A stretch of 45,978 bases of DNA from Lachnospiraceae bacterium (lineage in GTDB: Bacteria > Bacillota > Clostridia > Lachnospirales > Lachnospiraceae), in contig SVEZ01000019.1 in the NCBI GenBank assembly GCA_015057115.1, positions 1-45,978 on the forward strand. Direction: 5' to 3'. The notes under the pieces were generated by a model, which saw only the letters and a list, made by a program, of their open reading frames with translations, was not told where the DNA came from and did not search any database. Below are positions 7,680 to 16,094 of the stretch, piece by piece (within the stretch, counting starts at the first letter, position 1; each line of letters opens with the position of its first letter). Both the position numbers and the translations under genes were made by a program.

Positions 7680-7708
7680 TTGTGAAATAGAGAAAAAGCC
7701 ATTATAAT
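7680..7708 (+). promoter_or_regulatory. Promoter TTGTGA-17-TATAAT for the GHKL kinase
   Basis: TTGTGA at 7680-7685 and a perfect TATAAT at 7703-7708 with a 17-base spacer, 40 bases before the kinase ATG. The -35 box is imperfect, which fits activation from the direct repeat just upstream. Confidence 0.7.
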
Positions 7709-7747
7709 GAACCTAGTTAATGAACGCAGCAGAGAGGAGGAGAACCC

Positions 7748-9079
7748 ATGGGATTGGAAATGGAAGACTTTTGGACGTCTTTCTTAACGTGGTGTCCGGC
7801 GATACCGGCAGCGATTCTTTGCTATGCGCCAATGAGAAATCAGTTCCGATATAATCGTAAAATCGTGTTGGCAGTTGTTTTCCTTGCGTTGCCCATGGTG
7901 CTTTTAGGGGCGGCTTTCTTGGAAACAAAGATAGGGGCGGAGTTTAATTCTTTTTTGCCGGCACTGTTTCTGGTTCCCTTTTTTGTTTATCATAAAAGCT
8001 TGAAGGTTCCGCTGTACAAAAGCGCAGCCGTGTATTTGATAGTGTTTACCTTTATGTGTTTTGCTACAAATTTTGCATTGGGATGGGATGCAGCAAAGCA
8101 TCCTACAGGAGATATAAATAATTACAGTCTGGAAGCTACATTGATTCAAATCGGAGTTTCGTCTCTCATGGTGGGGATTTTGTATTATCCTGCCTCCAGA
8201 TTCGGAAGCAGGCTGGTGGATTTGTTTAATATAGGCCGGGTTTGGTGGATTACCCTGCCGGTTTCCGGAATCTTTTTGACCTATAATTTATTGATTGCGC
8301 CACGAAAATATGAAACCCTGCATGTAAATAAAACATTTTTGTTTTTCTGGCTTTCTCTGCTTTTGTTGCTAACCTTATTGTTGCTTTTATGTGTTATTTT
8401 CTATTTCATTGTAAAGGATATGATGGAAGCGGCAGAACTGGAGGAGAAGAACCGATTTCTGGAAATGCAGGAAAGTCAGTACCGTTCTCAGCAGCGATAT
8501 ATGAAGGAAACCGCAAGGGTTCGTCATGATTTTAAGCATACCCTTGTAACCTTGGACGAGCTACTTCGAGAAGGAAAAGTGGAAACGGTTCGGGAGTATC
8601 TGGATGATTATCTTGCGTCCCAGCCAAAGAACAATACCCGGATTTTTTGCGAGAATATTGCGGTGAATGCCTTACTGAACTATTATATGCAGATGGCAGG
8701 GGAACGGAAGATTGATATGGAATGGGAAATCTTTTTCCCGGAGAAATGCGGTATTTCCGATGTGGATATCTGTAATGTTTTGGGTAATATTTTGGAAAAT
8801 GCAGTGTTGGCTTGCAATGATGTTCCGGAGAATGGGCGATTTATTGATTTGAATATGCGCATCAAGAATAAGCAGGAGCTTTTTCTTGTGGTGACCAATT
8901 CTTTTAACGGAGAAGTGAAACAGGTTGATGGAAGCTATATTTCCAATCATCCTGGCGGAAGCGGCATCGGGCTTCGGAGTATTGTTTCTACAGTGGAGAA
9001 GTATAGTGGTAGAGCCAATTTTTCCCACAAAGGAAGGGAATTCTATACAGATGTTTTAATGAAAATGGAAAAAAGGTAG
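7748..9079 (+). CDS. Membrane GHKL sensor histidine kinase (AgrC/LytTR-partner type)
   Basis: A 443-residue kinase with GAGAGGAGGAG before the ATG. Residues about 12-215 contain roughly six hydrophobic segments, followed by a coiled region and the short phosphoacceptor motif RHDFKH with His260. The C-terminal ATPase is the GHKL type used by quorum-sensing kinases: NALLNYYMQ, then the N-box region NVLGNILENAVLAC and the glycine loop HPGGSGIGLRSI. It is divergent from the LytTR regulator. Polytopic kinases of this class often sense peptides, but no small peptide gene or AgrB-like processing protein is visible nearby, so the signal is unknown. The gene ends at a hairpin shared with the convergent gene. 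Confidence 0.9.
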   Translation: MGLEMEDFWTSFLTWCPAIPAAILCYAPMRNQFRYNRKIVLAVVFLALPMVLLGAAFLETKIGAEFNSFLPALFLVPFFVYHKSLKVPLYKSAAVYLIVFTFMCFATNFALGWDAAKHPTGDINNYSLEATLIQIGVSSLMVGILYYPASRFGSRLVDLFNIGRVWWITLPVSGIFLTYNLLIAPRKYETLHVNKTFLFFWLSLLLLLTLLLLLCVIFYFIVKDMMEAAELEEKNRFLEMQESQYRSQQRYMKETARVRHDFKHTLVTLDELLREGKVETVREYLDDYLASQPKNNTRIFCENIAVNALLNYYMQMAGERKIDMEWEIFFPEKCGISDVDICNVLGNILENAVLACNDVPENGRFIDLNMRIKNKQELFLVVTNSFNGEVKQVDGSYISNHPGGSGIGLRSIVSTVEKYSGRANFSHKGREFYTDVLMKMEKR

Positions 9080-9117
9080 TTCTACTTTACAGGTTGTCAC
9101 CTGCAAAGTAGAATTTC
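9080..9117. terminator. Bidirectional terminator overlapping a gene end
   Basis: Arms 9080-9094 and 9099-9113 pair over 15 positions with one mismatch around the 4-base loop TGTC, followed by TTTCTTT. The hairpin begins at the base after the kinase stop codon and includes the last codons of the convergent secreted protein. Confidence 0.7.
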
Positions 9118-9794
9118 TTTGTCCATCCGCCGAAGCCTAAGTCGTAAGGACCGAAGCATACACAGACTTTACCTTTCTTGGTAATATAGAACTGAAATTC
9201 GGTGGATTTCATTTTATCGATTTCGGAGATATCGTAATTTTCATCCTGCTTCTTGATTTTTTTCTTTAAGGCTTTCTTGAAGCTTTTCAAGGATTTGATT
9301 TTGGTCAGAGTAGTAACTTTGGTAATGCGTTTGCCGGTTTTCATATCAAATACATAACCGGTCTCGTTTACATTGCTGACACCACCGCCATACCAGAAAG
9401 AGTATTCATGTATGCTGGCGTATTTCTTATTACAGAAAGATACGCTCTGGGTGTTGTAGTCGTTATAGGTATCGTCATCCTCACGCTCATCGGCATCGCT
9501 TTTTGCGTAGGTTAAAAGATCTGTTTTATAATTCTTGTAGTTTTTCGGTAAAACATTGCGAATGCCTTTGTTGATTTTCTTAATCACATCGGAATCGCCC
9601 TTAAACTGTACATAGGTATAATAGCATTTAATGTCGATGGTACATTTCTTTCCCTTTACGGTAGTACTATGATCGATGGTCTTTAAAGTGTAATTCTTAG
9701 CGGCCTTTGCCTTGTCTGCCGGAATCACCAGGCAGGATAAAATCAGTGCCAGGGCAAGAAGTATGCCGGTTGTGTGTTTTACTTGATGTTTCAT
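9087..9794 (-). CDS. Secreted DUF3298/RsiV-like protein
   Basis: Start at 9794, where GGAAGGAG sits upstream; the frame is open 27 codons further but with no site and with an atypical leader. The 235-residue product has a signal peptide (about 1-31, ending in ADKAKA). The mature part resembles the DUF4163/DUF3298 pair seen in PdaC and in the outer domain of the anti-sigma factor RsiV: a strand with CYYTYVQFKG, a helix KKINKGIRN, then GYVFDMKTGKRITKVTTL, the conserved DUF3298 stretch. No cytoplasmic anti-sigma part or membrane anchor is present beyond the signal, so it is a stand-alone exported domain. Lysine-rich. Function unknown; binding of a wall component or lysozyme-like ligand is a guess from the family. 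Confidence 0.7.
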   Translation of the reverse strand: MKHQVKHTTGILLALALILSCLVIPADKAKAAKNYTLKTIDHSTTVKGKKCTIDIKCYYTYVQFKGDSDVIKKINKGIRNVLPKNYKNYKTDLLTYAKSDADEREDDDTYNDYNTQSVSFCNKKYASIHEYSFWYGGGVSNVNETGYVFDMKTGKRITKVTTLTKIKSLKSFKKALKKKIKKQDENYDISEIDKMKSTEFQFYITKKGKVCVCFGPYDLGFGGWTKKFYFAGDNL

Positions 9795-9887
9795 TTCATT
9801 TGCTCCTTCCGTAATGAATGTGGAACTTTTAGCCCCAACATCCATTAGATGAAACAGCAGGGAAAAAGGTTTCAAAAAAGATTAAAA

Positions 9888-9915
9888 TTGACAAAAAAGT
9901 GGTGTCTGTTATACT
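9888..9915 (+). promoter_or_regulatory. Promoter TTGACA-16-TATACT
   Basis: Consensus TTGACA at 9888-9893 and TATACT at 9910-9915 with a 16-base spacer, 27 bases before the transporter ATG. The leader is short and holds GAGAGGAG as ribosome binding site. Confidence 0.75.
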
Positions 9916-9942
9916 TAAAAGGAAGGTAGAGAGGAGATTAAT

Positions 9943-10800
9943 ATGCAGTTTTCAGGAGGAATTTTTTTGGCGTTGTCCGTGGTAAGCAGTGCGGCCATCG
10001 CTATTGTTTTACGATTGTTTCAGAACGGAGGAAAGAACCGTTACGCCATTATAATGGGTAATTATCTAACCTGCGTTGTTCTTGGATTTATATTGTTACC
10101 GCAAAAGAGCATGATTTTGCACCCGGCCATGATGACCATTATCCTTGGTATCATTGGTGGTATTCTGTTTGTAGGCGGATTAGTGACCATGCAGCGAAGC
10201 ATTGAAAAGAACGGGGCAATTTTGACTTCGGCGGTGGGTAAATTGGGATTGATTATCCCCCTGCTTATGAGTATTTTGTTTTTCGGGGAAAAACCTGGAA
10301 CCTTCCAGATTTTGGGAATGATTGTAGTGCTTCTTGCCATGTGGGTAATCAGTGGTAAAAAAGAAACAGGAAGTTCTTTTTCCCTTTTCTGGTTGTTGGC
10401 AGTACTGTTTGTTGGCGGTTTTGCTGACGGAATGGTAAAAGTTTTTAATTATGTGGGAGAAGCAAAGCAGAATGAATTGTATATCTGGATTGTTTTCTGC
10501 ATTGCAACCCTTTTGACGGTGTATCTGATTGCAAGAGAAAAGAAGAGTACCGGTAGTTTTGGAGAGCCGAAGGAATTTCTGGCAGGAATTTTGGTGGGAA
10601 TCCCTAATTACTTCTGTTCCGCATTTTTGCTGAGGGCTTTGACAACCATTCCCGCATTCATTGCCTATACGGTTTTCTCCACCGGAACCATTATGCTGGT
10701 AACGGTAGTAAGTACCATTGCTTTTCGGGAACGTCCAACCAAATATCAGTTGATAGGATTGGGAATGATTTTGGTGGCACTTTTATTATTAAACGTATAA
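9943..10800 (+). CDS. EamA/DMT-type membrane transporter
   Basis: The 285-residue protein consists almost entirely of hydrophobic segments, about ten in two similar halves, as in drug/metabolite transporters with two EamA domains. The first half ends with GEKPGTFQILGMIVVLLAMWV and the second with RERPTKYQLIGLGMILVALLLL, the matching end of each EamA repeat. No soluble domain is present. DMT carriers move small metabolites such as amino acids, sugars or nucleotides across the membrane; nothing in the sequence or in the neighbours tells which. It is a single-gene unit with its own consensus promoter and a strong terminator. The start is firm, with GAGAGGAG upstream. Confidence 0.85.
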   Translation: MQFSGGIFLALSVVSSAAIAIVLRLFQNGGKNRYAIIMGNYLTCVVLGFILLPQKSMILHPAMMTIILGIIGGILFVGGLVTMQRSIEKNGAILTSAVGKLGLIIPLLMSILFFGEKPGTFQILGMIVVLLAMWVISGKKETGSSFSLFWLLAVLFVGGFADGMVKVFNYVGEAKQNELYIWIVFCIATLLTVYLIAREKKSTGSFGEPKEFLAGILVGIPNYFCSAFLLRALTTIPAFIAYTVFSTGTIMLVTVVSTIAFRERPTKYQLIGLGMILVALLLLNV

Positions 10801-10834
10801 AACAAAAAGGGATAGCTTTCTATCCCTTTTTGTT
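10801..10834. terminator. Strong bidirectional terminator, 15-bp perfect stem
   Basis: 10801-10815 and 10820-10834 are exact inverted repeats (AACAAAAAGGGATAG and complement) around the loop CTTT. It begins right after the transporter stop codon and lies 10 bases from the convergent ABC_ATPase gene, so it serves both. Confidence 0.9.
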
Positions 10835-10843
10835 CGTATAGAT

Positions 10844-12553
10844 TTATTTCTTTAAGTTTAATCCCCGATATCGGTTTATCATTGCCCAGACTTCCTGAAG
10901 CCGAACTTCGGCTAAATTTCCGGGAACATCGCAGGAATGTGTGACGGCAGAAAAACCTTTCTTTTCATAAGTCGCATAAAGTTCATTGACACATTCGGAA
11001 AGGGTTTTGCGCCCGTCAAAGTCTTTTTCTTCGAAATGGCGCAGGAACAATCCCAGTAAGTTGGATTGTTCGATATCAATAAGCTGTTCCACAAAACGAA
11101 GCTCTACAGATTCATGATTTAAGGATACTGCGTCGGTTCCGGTGGATTTTACCTTTACCTTTCGGCCGCCTGTAACAGCCCGGTTGGGAAGGGGAATGCG
11201 GTTATCAAGCTGAAAGTCGGTAAGTAATTCATCCGGTGCCGTAACCGCCTGGACTGGAATGGTTTGGGCGGCAGTTGCTGCCTTTTTGGTAATGTCGTAG
11301 GGTTTATAATTCTTCATCTGGATTACCCGGTCTGCCGTAGCAAAGTATGTTCCGCAGCTTCCGGCAACCAGAATAGTGGATATGCCGAAGGAGTCATAGA
11401 GCTGTCGCATTCGGCTGATATAGGGAACAATGGGTTCCTGTTCTTTTAAAACCACTTGTTGCATTAAGTCGTCCCGTACCATGAAGTTGGTGGCAGTGGT
11501 ATCTTCGTCAATCAGAAGGGTTTTACTGCCGGATAAAAGCGCCTCTATGGTGTTTGCGGCCTGAGAGGTGGAACCGCTGGCATCCTCTGTGGAAAAACAG
11601 GTGGTATCCGCATTGTTCGGCAGATTGCGGATGAACGGGTGGATGTTTAATTGTTTTACACTACGTCCGTCTTCGGAACGGATTTTCATAGCGGTTTCTT
11701 CGGTAATCACATATTCCCTACCGTCTCCCGGAATGTGGTTGTAGATGCCTCGTTCCAGCGCTTTTAGCAAGGTGGATTTTCCGTGGTAGCCGCCACCGAC
11801 AATAAGGGTGACTCCCTTGGAGATTCCCAGCCCGGTAATACTGCGATTTCCGGGAAGTGAAAGTGTAACCTCGCATTCTGCAGGGCTTTGAAAGGCAATT
11901 GCCTCCCTCATGGGACGGTCGTCTACCCCGCTCTTACGGGGGAGAATGGAACCGTTTGCCACAAAAGCAATAAGATTATGTTTGGCAAGCTGATTTCGAA
12001 TTGCCTGCTGGTCATCCGCCAAACCAATGGCCTCAGACAATTGATCTGCGGGAAGAGCTGAGTAAACCAACGCTTTGGCTACACACTTGGGCAGATAGGT
12101 CATTAGAATTTTCTTTAATTCCATGGAAAGGGTAGTTCGTCCCGCAGCAGGAAAGCCTACATTAAAACGAACAATCAAGTCGCCTGTTACCGGATTAATC
12201 TGTAAAGCGGAACGATTTAACACTTCCTGATGACAATGCGTAACACTTAATGTGCCGCTTTTTCCACTTCCTTTGGCCTGGCGGTCAAATTCCCGAAGAG
12301 CAGTGGCGAAATGCCGTAATATAAAATCCTGTAGCATCACCCGGCGGTGGGGTGTTTCGTAGTATTCTTCAGGTAGTTTATGTTGTTCTTTTGTTAATGC
12401 AATATGAAGGGAGGAAGGCGCTGCAAATGGATCTCCCTGCACATGGTCAATACTTAGAATATAACCGGGAAAGTTATATTTTCCGGTAAGTCGTTTATAG
12501 GCAGGATAACTTTTGTGATCCGTTTCCTGCAAAAGTTTTTCCAGTTGTTTCAT
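10844..12553 (-). CDS. ABC_ATPase family protein (COG3044 type)
   Basis: A 569-residue soluble protein; start at 12553 with AAGGAG upstream. It matches the predicted ATPase of the ABC class (PF09818), found alone rather than with permeases. The P-loop GGGYHGKSTLL has Lys259. Walker B is TLLIDEDTTATNFMVRD, about 100 residues later. N-terminal residues 1-200 belong to the family-specific part (VQGDPFAAPS near the start). No membrane segment is present. The role is not established for the family, and links to RNA or DNA handling are only suggestive. The gene stands alone, with a terminator shared with the transporter. Its length is normal for the family. Confidence 0.88.
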   Translation of the reverse strand: MKQLEKLLQETDHKSYPAYKRLTGKYNFPGYILSIDHVQGDPFAAPSSLHIALTKEQHKLPEEYYETPHRRVMLQDFILRHFATALREFDRQAKGSGKSGTLSVTHCHQEVLNRSALQINPVTGDLIVRFNVGFPAAGRTTLSMELKKILMTYLPKCVAKALVYSALPADQLSEAIGLADDQQAIRNQLAKHNLIAFVANGSILPRKSGVDDRPMREAIAFQSPAECEVTLSLPGNRSITGLGISKGVTLIVGGGYHGKSTLLKALERGIYNHIPGDGREYVITEETAMKIRSEDGRSVKQLNIHPFIRNLPNNADTTCFSTEDASGSTSQAANTIEALLSGSKTLLIDEDTTATNFMVRDDLMQQVVLKEQEPIVPYISRMRQLYDSFGISTILVAGSCGTYFATADRVIQMKNYKPYDITKKAATAAQTIPVQAVTAPDELLTDFQLDNRIPLPNRAVTGGRKVKVKSTGTDAVSLNHESVELRFVEQLIDIEQSNLLGLFLRHFEEKDFDGRKTLSECVNELYATYEKKGFSAVTHSCDVPGNLAEVRLQEVWAMINRYRGLNLKK

Positions 12554-12667
12554 GAAATACTCCTTATACTGAATTTGTTTCTTCGCTTTCATTATACACC
12601 GAAACACGAAAAGAATGTTGAAAAAACAACTGTTTTTAGTAAGGTATATATGATTGTGATTTTATGG

Positions 12668-12696
12668 TTGAACTCCTTTGTAATTAATCGTACAAT
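12668..12696 (+). promoter_or_regulatory. Promoter TTGAAC-17-TACAAT
   Basis: TTGAAC at 12668-12673 and TACAAT at 12691-12696, spacer 17. It drives the three-gene run from 12748 to 14882, which shows no internal terminator. Confidence 0.65.
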
Positions 12697-12747
12697 AGAA
12701 GGGTAAAGGGTTTTTCTATAAATATAGGAGAAAAGGAAGGTATTGAC

Positions 12748-13293
12748 ATGGAATTATACAATGGAAGACCGGAGAATTGTGAGGGAAGACTGGAAAGAGA
12801 GATTCGTACGTATGATTATCTGGATAAGCTTGGAATCGAGTATGTAAGAACGGATCACGAGCATGCAGATACCATGGAGGCTTGCGAAGCTATTGACAAA
12901 GTTCTCGGGGTTATTATGTGTAAGAATCTGTTTTTGTGTAACCGGCAGAAGACAAATTTTTATTTGTTGCTAATGCCTGGAGACAAGAAGTTTAAGACGA
13001 AAGAATTGTCTGCACAGATTGGTGCGGCCAGACTTTCCTTTGCCAGCCCGGAGGATATGTTAAAATATTTGGACATTGAGCCGGGAGCAGTAAGTGTGTT
13101 GGGGTTAATGAATGACAAAGAACGTGCCATTCGTCTTTTGATAGATGAGGATCTTAAAAGTGCGGAATATTTCGGATGCCATCCATGCGTAAATACATCC
13201 AGCTTGAAGATGAAGACATCTGACATAATCGATAAATTCCTGCCGGCGGTAAAATATATACCGACTTATGTGCATTTGGTGGGAGAAGATTAA
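12748..13293 (+). CDS. YbaK/ProX-type aminoacyl-tRNA deacylase
   Basis: A 181-residue single-domain protein of the prolyl-tRNA-synthetase-associated (YbaK/ProX/PrdX) family. These free-standing editing domains hydrolyse mischarged tRNA, most often Ala-tRNA(Pro), in the cytoplasm. It shows RTDHEHADTMEAC near the start, the pocket strand MCKNLFLCN with the conserved lysine (Lys59), FYLLLMPGDKKF, LSFASPEDM and the closing GCHPCVNTSSLKM. Its length is normal. ATG 12748 lies downstream of a GGAGAAAAGGAAGG site. It leads a run with an MBL-fold protein and a patatin, with gaps of about 30 bases; the functional link between them is not obvious. Confidence 0.85.
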   Translation: MELYNGRPENCEGRLEREIRTYDYLDKLGIEYVRTDHEHADTMEACEAIDKVLGVIMCKNLFLCNRQKTNFYLLLMPGDKKFKTKELSAQIGAARLSFASPEDMLKYLDIEPGAVSVLGLMNDKERAIRLLIDEDLKSAEYFGCHPCVNTSSLKMKTSDIIDKFLPAVKYIPTYVHLVGED

Positions 13294-13325
13294 AAGAAAT
13301 CATTTTAATAGAGGAGGTACCGGTT

Positions 13326-13955
13326 ATGGATATTGAAGTTTTAACACACAGCAGTATTCGCATTCATGCAAGAGAGGGAATCATTTACTTTGATCCTTTC
13401 GAGGTGAATGAGATTTATCATGATGCGGATTTCATTTTTATTACCCATGAGCATTATGATCATTTTTCTCCGCGTGATATTGAAAAAGTGGCTGGTAACC
13501 AGACCATTCTTGTAATTCCGCGTACGATGGAAGAACAGATGGGGGACGTAAGTGAAATGGTATCCAAGATTGAGATGCTGGCTCCCGGAGATAAGGAGAG
13601 AATTAAACATCTACAGGTAGAGGCTATTCCTGCCTATAACGTAGAGAAGAAGCATCATCTTAAGGGGAAAAAGTGGCTCGGCTATAAATTAAAGTTGGAA
13701 GGCAAATGGGTATATATTGCCGGGGATACCGATGAAAATGAGGATAACACCGAGGTGGAGTGCGATATCGCATTGGTGCCTATTGGCGGAACGTATACCA
13801 TGAATCCAAAGGAAGCCGCACAGTTTGTAAATAAAATGAAACCGGAAATTGCCATTCCTACCCATTACGGTACGGTAGTTGGTACACCGGAGGATGCTGA
13901 ACTCTTCAAAAATTATGTAGATGAGGGAATTGAAGTGCAGTTCTTAATGAAATAA
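13326..13955 (+). CDS. Metallo-beta-lactamase-fold hydrolase (UlaG-like)
   Basis: A 209-residue MBL-fold protein of the short UlaG/YtkL type. The zinc motif is THEHYDHFS (His41, His43, Asp45, His46), a further ligand is in YIAGDTDENED, and the last histidine is in IAIPTHYGTV near the C-terminus. Members hydrolyse lactones or phosphoesters; the substrate cannot be predicted here. The start has a textbook GAGGAGGT site. It is the second gene of the run beginning at 12748. Confidence 0.88.
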   Translation: MDIEVLTHSSIRIHAREGIIYFDPFEVNEIYHDADFIFITHEHYDHFSPRDIEKVAGNQTILVIPRTMEEQMGDVSEMVSKIEMLAPGDKERIKHLQVEAIPAYNVEKKHHLKGKKWLGYKLKLEGKWVYIAGDTDENEDNTEVECDIALVPIGGTYTMNPKEAAQFVNKMKPEIAIPTHYGTVVGTPEDAELFKNYVDEGIEVQFLMK

Positions 13956-13979
13956 AAGCAACAACAAGGAAGTAATATC

Positions 13980-14882
13980 ATGATCATTAAAAACGTATAT
14001 TCCGGACTTGCAAATCTTCCCCACGGAAGGACAAGCGGTAAACTCACCTCCGGCTGTATTTGCTTGGAGGGGGGAGCACTCCGTGGCATATACACCAGTG
14101 GAGTGTTGGATTATCTGATGGAGCAGGATATGAATTTTTCCTGTGTAATCGGTGTTTCCGCAGGAGCCATGAACGGATTGAATTACGCAGCGGGTCATAT
14201 TGGTCGTTCTGCCCGTATCAATTTAAGCTATCGACATTATCCCAGAATGGTGGGATTGAAAGCATTGGTAGAAAGCAAAAGTGTTTTTGGCTTTGATTTT
14301 GTCTTTGAAGACGCCAAAGAATTTGACCCATTTGATGAGGTGGGTTTTTTAGCCTCGCCGGGACGGTTTGTGGCAGTGGCAACGGATCTTGCTACCGGCA
14401 AACCCGCTTATTTTGAAAAAGATTGCGAAGATATATTTCAGGCGGTACGAGCATCTGCATCTATGCCTTTTGTATCCAAACCGGTGGAGGTAGATGGCAA
14501 AACCTGTCTGGACGGCGGTGGTTGTGTACATATTCCTTATCAGTGGGCATTGGATCAGGGCTATGAGAAGATTATTGTTATAAGAACCAGACCCCAGGAA
14601 TTTCGTAAGTCTAAATCCGAAGCCAAGGGGGCGGATATGGTGTACAAACATTATCCGGAGTATGTGGAAGCCTTAAAGCAGGTTCCGGAGGCATATAACC
14701 GGGAATGTGACGAGGTGGAAAGACTCACAAAGGAAGGGCGGATTTTTAGTTTGTGTCCTTCCAAAGATATGGGGATTAAAAGGCTGGAGTCGGATATGGA
14801 AAAATTGGGAGAGTGGTACTATCTGGGGTACCATGATATGGGAGATCGTTTTGTTGAACTTAAGGAGTATCTCGGAAGTTAG
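13980..14882 (+). CDS. Patatin-like phospholipase
   Basis: A 300-residue patatin-family serine hydrolase with the Ser-Asp dyad intact: GVSAG with Ser60 and DGGG with Asp178. The oxyanion-hole loop is GGALRGIYTSGVLDYLM. Patatins release fatty acids from phospholipids or other acyl esters. There is no signal peptide or membrane segment, so it acts in the cytoplasm or at the inner membrane face. The family in Firmicutes is about 280-300 residues, so this is complete. It is 24 bases downstream of the MBL gene and likely ends the operon; the next gene has its own promoter. Confidence 0.9.
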   Translation: MIIKNVYSGLANLPHGRTSGKLTSGCICLEGGALRGIYTSGVLDYLMEQDMNFSCVIGVSAGAMNGLNYAAGHIGRSARINLSYRHYPRMVGLKALVESKSVFGFDFVFEDAKEFDPFDEVGFLASPGRFVAVATDLATGKPAYFEKDCEDIFQAVRASASMPFVSKPVEVDGKTCLDGGGCVHIPYQWALDQGYEKIIVIRTRPQEFRKSKSEAKGADMVYKHYPEYVEALKQVPEAYNRECDEVERLTKEGRIFSLCPSKDMGIKRLESDMEKLGEWYYLGYHDMGDRFVELKEYLGS

Positions 14883-14899
14883 ATGAATCTGACTTTATC

Positions 14900-14928
14900 T
14901 TGATAAAAAGGGGAAAATCTGTTATGAT
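14900..14928 (+). promoter_or_regulatory. Promoter TTGATA-17-TATGAT for ddh
   Basis: TTGATA at 14900-14905 and TATGAT at 14923-14928 with a 17-base spacer, 35 bases before the ATG of ddh. Confidence 0.7.
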
Positions 14929-14963
14929 ACTAAATTGAGAATCAAGGAAAAGGAGACGAAACA

Positions 14964-15950
14964 ATGAGTACAAGAATTGGAATTATGGGTTATGGTAACC
15001 TTGGCCGTGGCGTTGAGTGTGCCATCAAACAGAATGATGATATGGAACTGGTAGCTGTTTTTACCAGAAGAGATCCGTCTACAGTTACGATTCTTACAGA
15101 AGGTGTAAAAGTAGAAAGCGTTGATAAGGTATTGGATTATCAAGATAAAATTGACGTAATGATTCTTTGCGGTGGTTCTGCTACAGATCTTCCGAACCAG
15201 ACACCGGAGTATGCTAAATATTTTAATGTTATTGACAGCTTTGACACTCATGCACGAATTCCGGAGCATTTTGATGCAGTGGATAAGGCAGCGAAAGAGC
15301 ATGATCATCTTGCATGCATTTCCGTTGGTTGGGATCCGGGAATGTTCTCTTTGAATCGTTTATATGCTAATGCTATTTTGTCAGAGGGTAAGGATTACAC
15401 CTTCTGGGGCAAAGGTGTTAGCCAGGGACATTCTGATGCAATTCGTCGTATTGAGGGAGTATTGGATGCAAGACAGTATACCATTCCGGTAGAAGAAGCT
15501 CTTGAGGCAGTTCGTTCCGGTAAGAATCCGGAATTAACCACAAGACAGAAACATACCAGAGAGTGCTTCGTGGTATTGAAACCGGGGGCAGATGCGGCAA
15601 AGGTTGAAGAAGAGATTAAGACTATGCCAAACTACTTTGATGAATATGATACCACTGTACACTTTATTTCCGAGGAGGAATTAAAGAGAGATCACAATGG
15701 TATTCCTCATGGTGGTTTTGTAATCCGTAGCGGTGTAACCGGATGGAACAAAGAGAACAAACATATTATTGAATACAATTTGAAATTGGATTCTAATCCG
15801 GAATTTACTACCAGCGTTTTGGTTTGCTTTGCAAGAGCTATTGATCGTATGTACAAAGAAGGACAGCGCGGATGCAAGACTGTATTCGATATTGCACCCG
15901 CATACTTAACAAAGCTTACATCGGAAGAACTTCGCCAGACTATGTTATAA
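14964..15950 (+). CDS. ddh: meso-Diaminopimelate dehydrogenase
   Basis: This NADPH enzyme makes meso-diaminopimelate directly from tetrahydrodipicolinate and ammonia, one-step supply for peptidoglycan and lysine. The 328-residue protein starts with the dinucleotide fold IGIMGYGNLGRG, then AVFTRRDP, the substrate region GWDPGMFSLNR, GKGVSQGHSDAIRRI and GVTGWN near 265; these match the Ddh family along the full length. The start is ATG 14964 after AAAGGAG. It is a single-gene unit with its own promoter and a strong terminator at 15961. Whether other DAP routes also exist cannot be seen in this window. Confidence 0.95.
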   Translation: MSTRIGIMGYGNLGRGVECAIKQNDDMELVAVFTRRDPSTVTILTEGVKVESVDKVLDYQDKIDVMILCGGSATDLPNQTPEYAKYFNVIDSFDTHARIPEHFDAVDKAAKEHDHLACISVGWDPGMFSLNRLYANAILSEGKDYTFWGKGVSQGHSDAIRRIEGVLDARQYTIPVEEALEAVRSGKNPELTTRQKHTRECFVVLKPGADAAKVEEEIKTMPNYFDEYDTTVHFISEEELKRDHNGIPHGGFVIRSGVTGWNKENKHIIEYNLKLDSNPEFTTSVLVCFARAIDRMYKEGQRGCKTVFDIAPAYLTKLTSEELRQTML

Positions 15951-15960
15951 GTTATATTAG

Positions 15961-15991
15961 CAGCTCACGGAAATTCCGTGAGCTGTTTTTT
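15961..15991 (+). terminator. ddh terminator
   Basis: CAGCTCACGGA (15961-15971) pairs with TCCGTGAGCTG (15975-15985), loop of three, followed by six T. Confidence 0.9.
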
Positions 15992-16001
15992 CATTTTTTA
16001 C

Positions 16002-16030
16002 TTGAAGACAGAGAAAAGAAGCGTTATTAT
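16002..16030 (+). promoter_or_regulatory. Candidate promoter TTGAAG-17-TATTAT
   Basis: TTGAAG at 16002-16007 and TATTAT at 16025-16030 with a 17-base spacer, directly after the ddh terminator and 65 bases before the GGDEF gene. The -10 could also be read as the TATAAT that starts three bases later, with poorer spacing. Confidence 0.5.
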
Positions 16031-16094
16031 AATATCAGAAGTTATAGAATTTTGATGATCATTCACAACAGTCATTAGACAAGGAGGATGGGTT

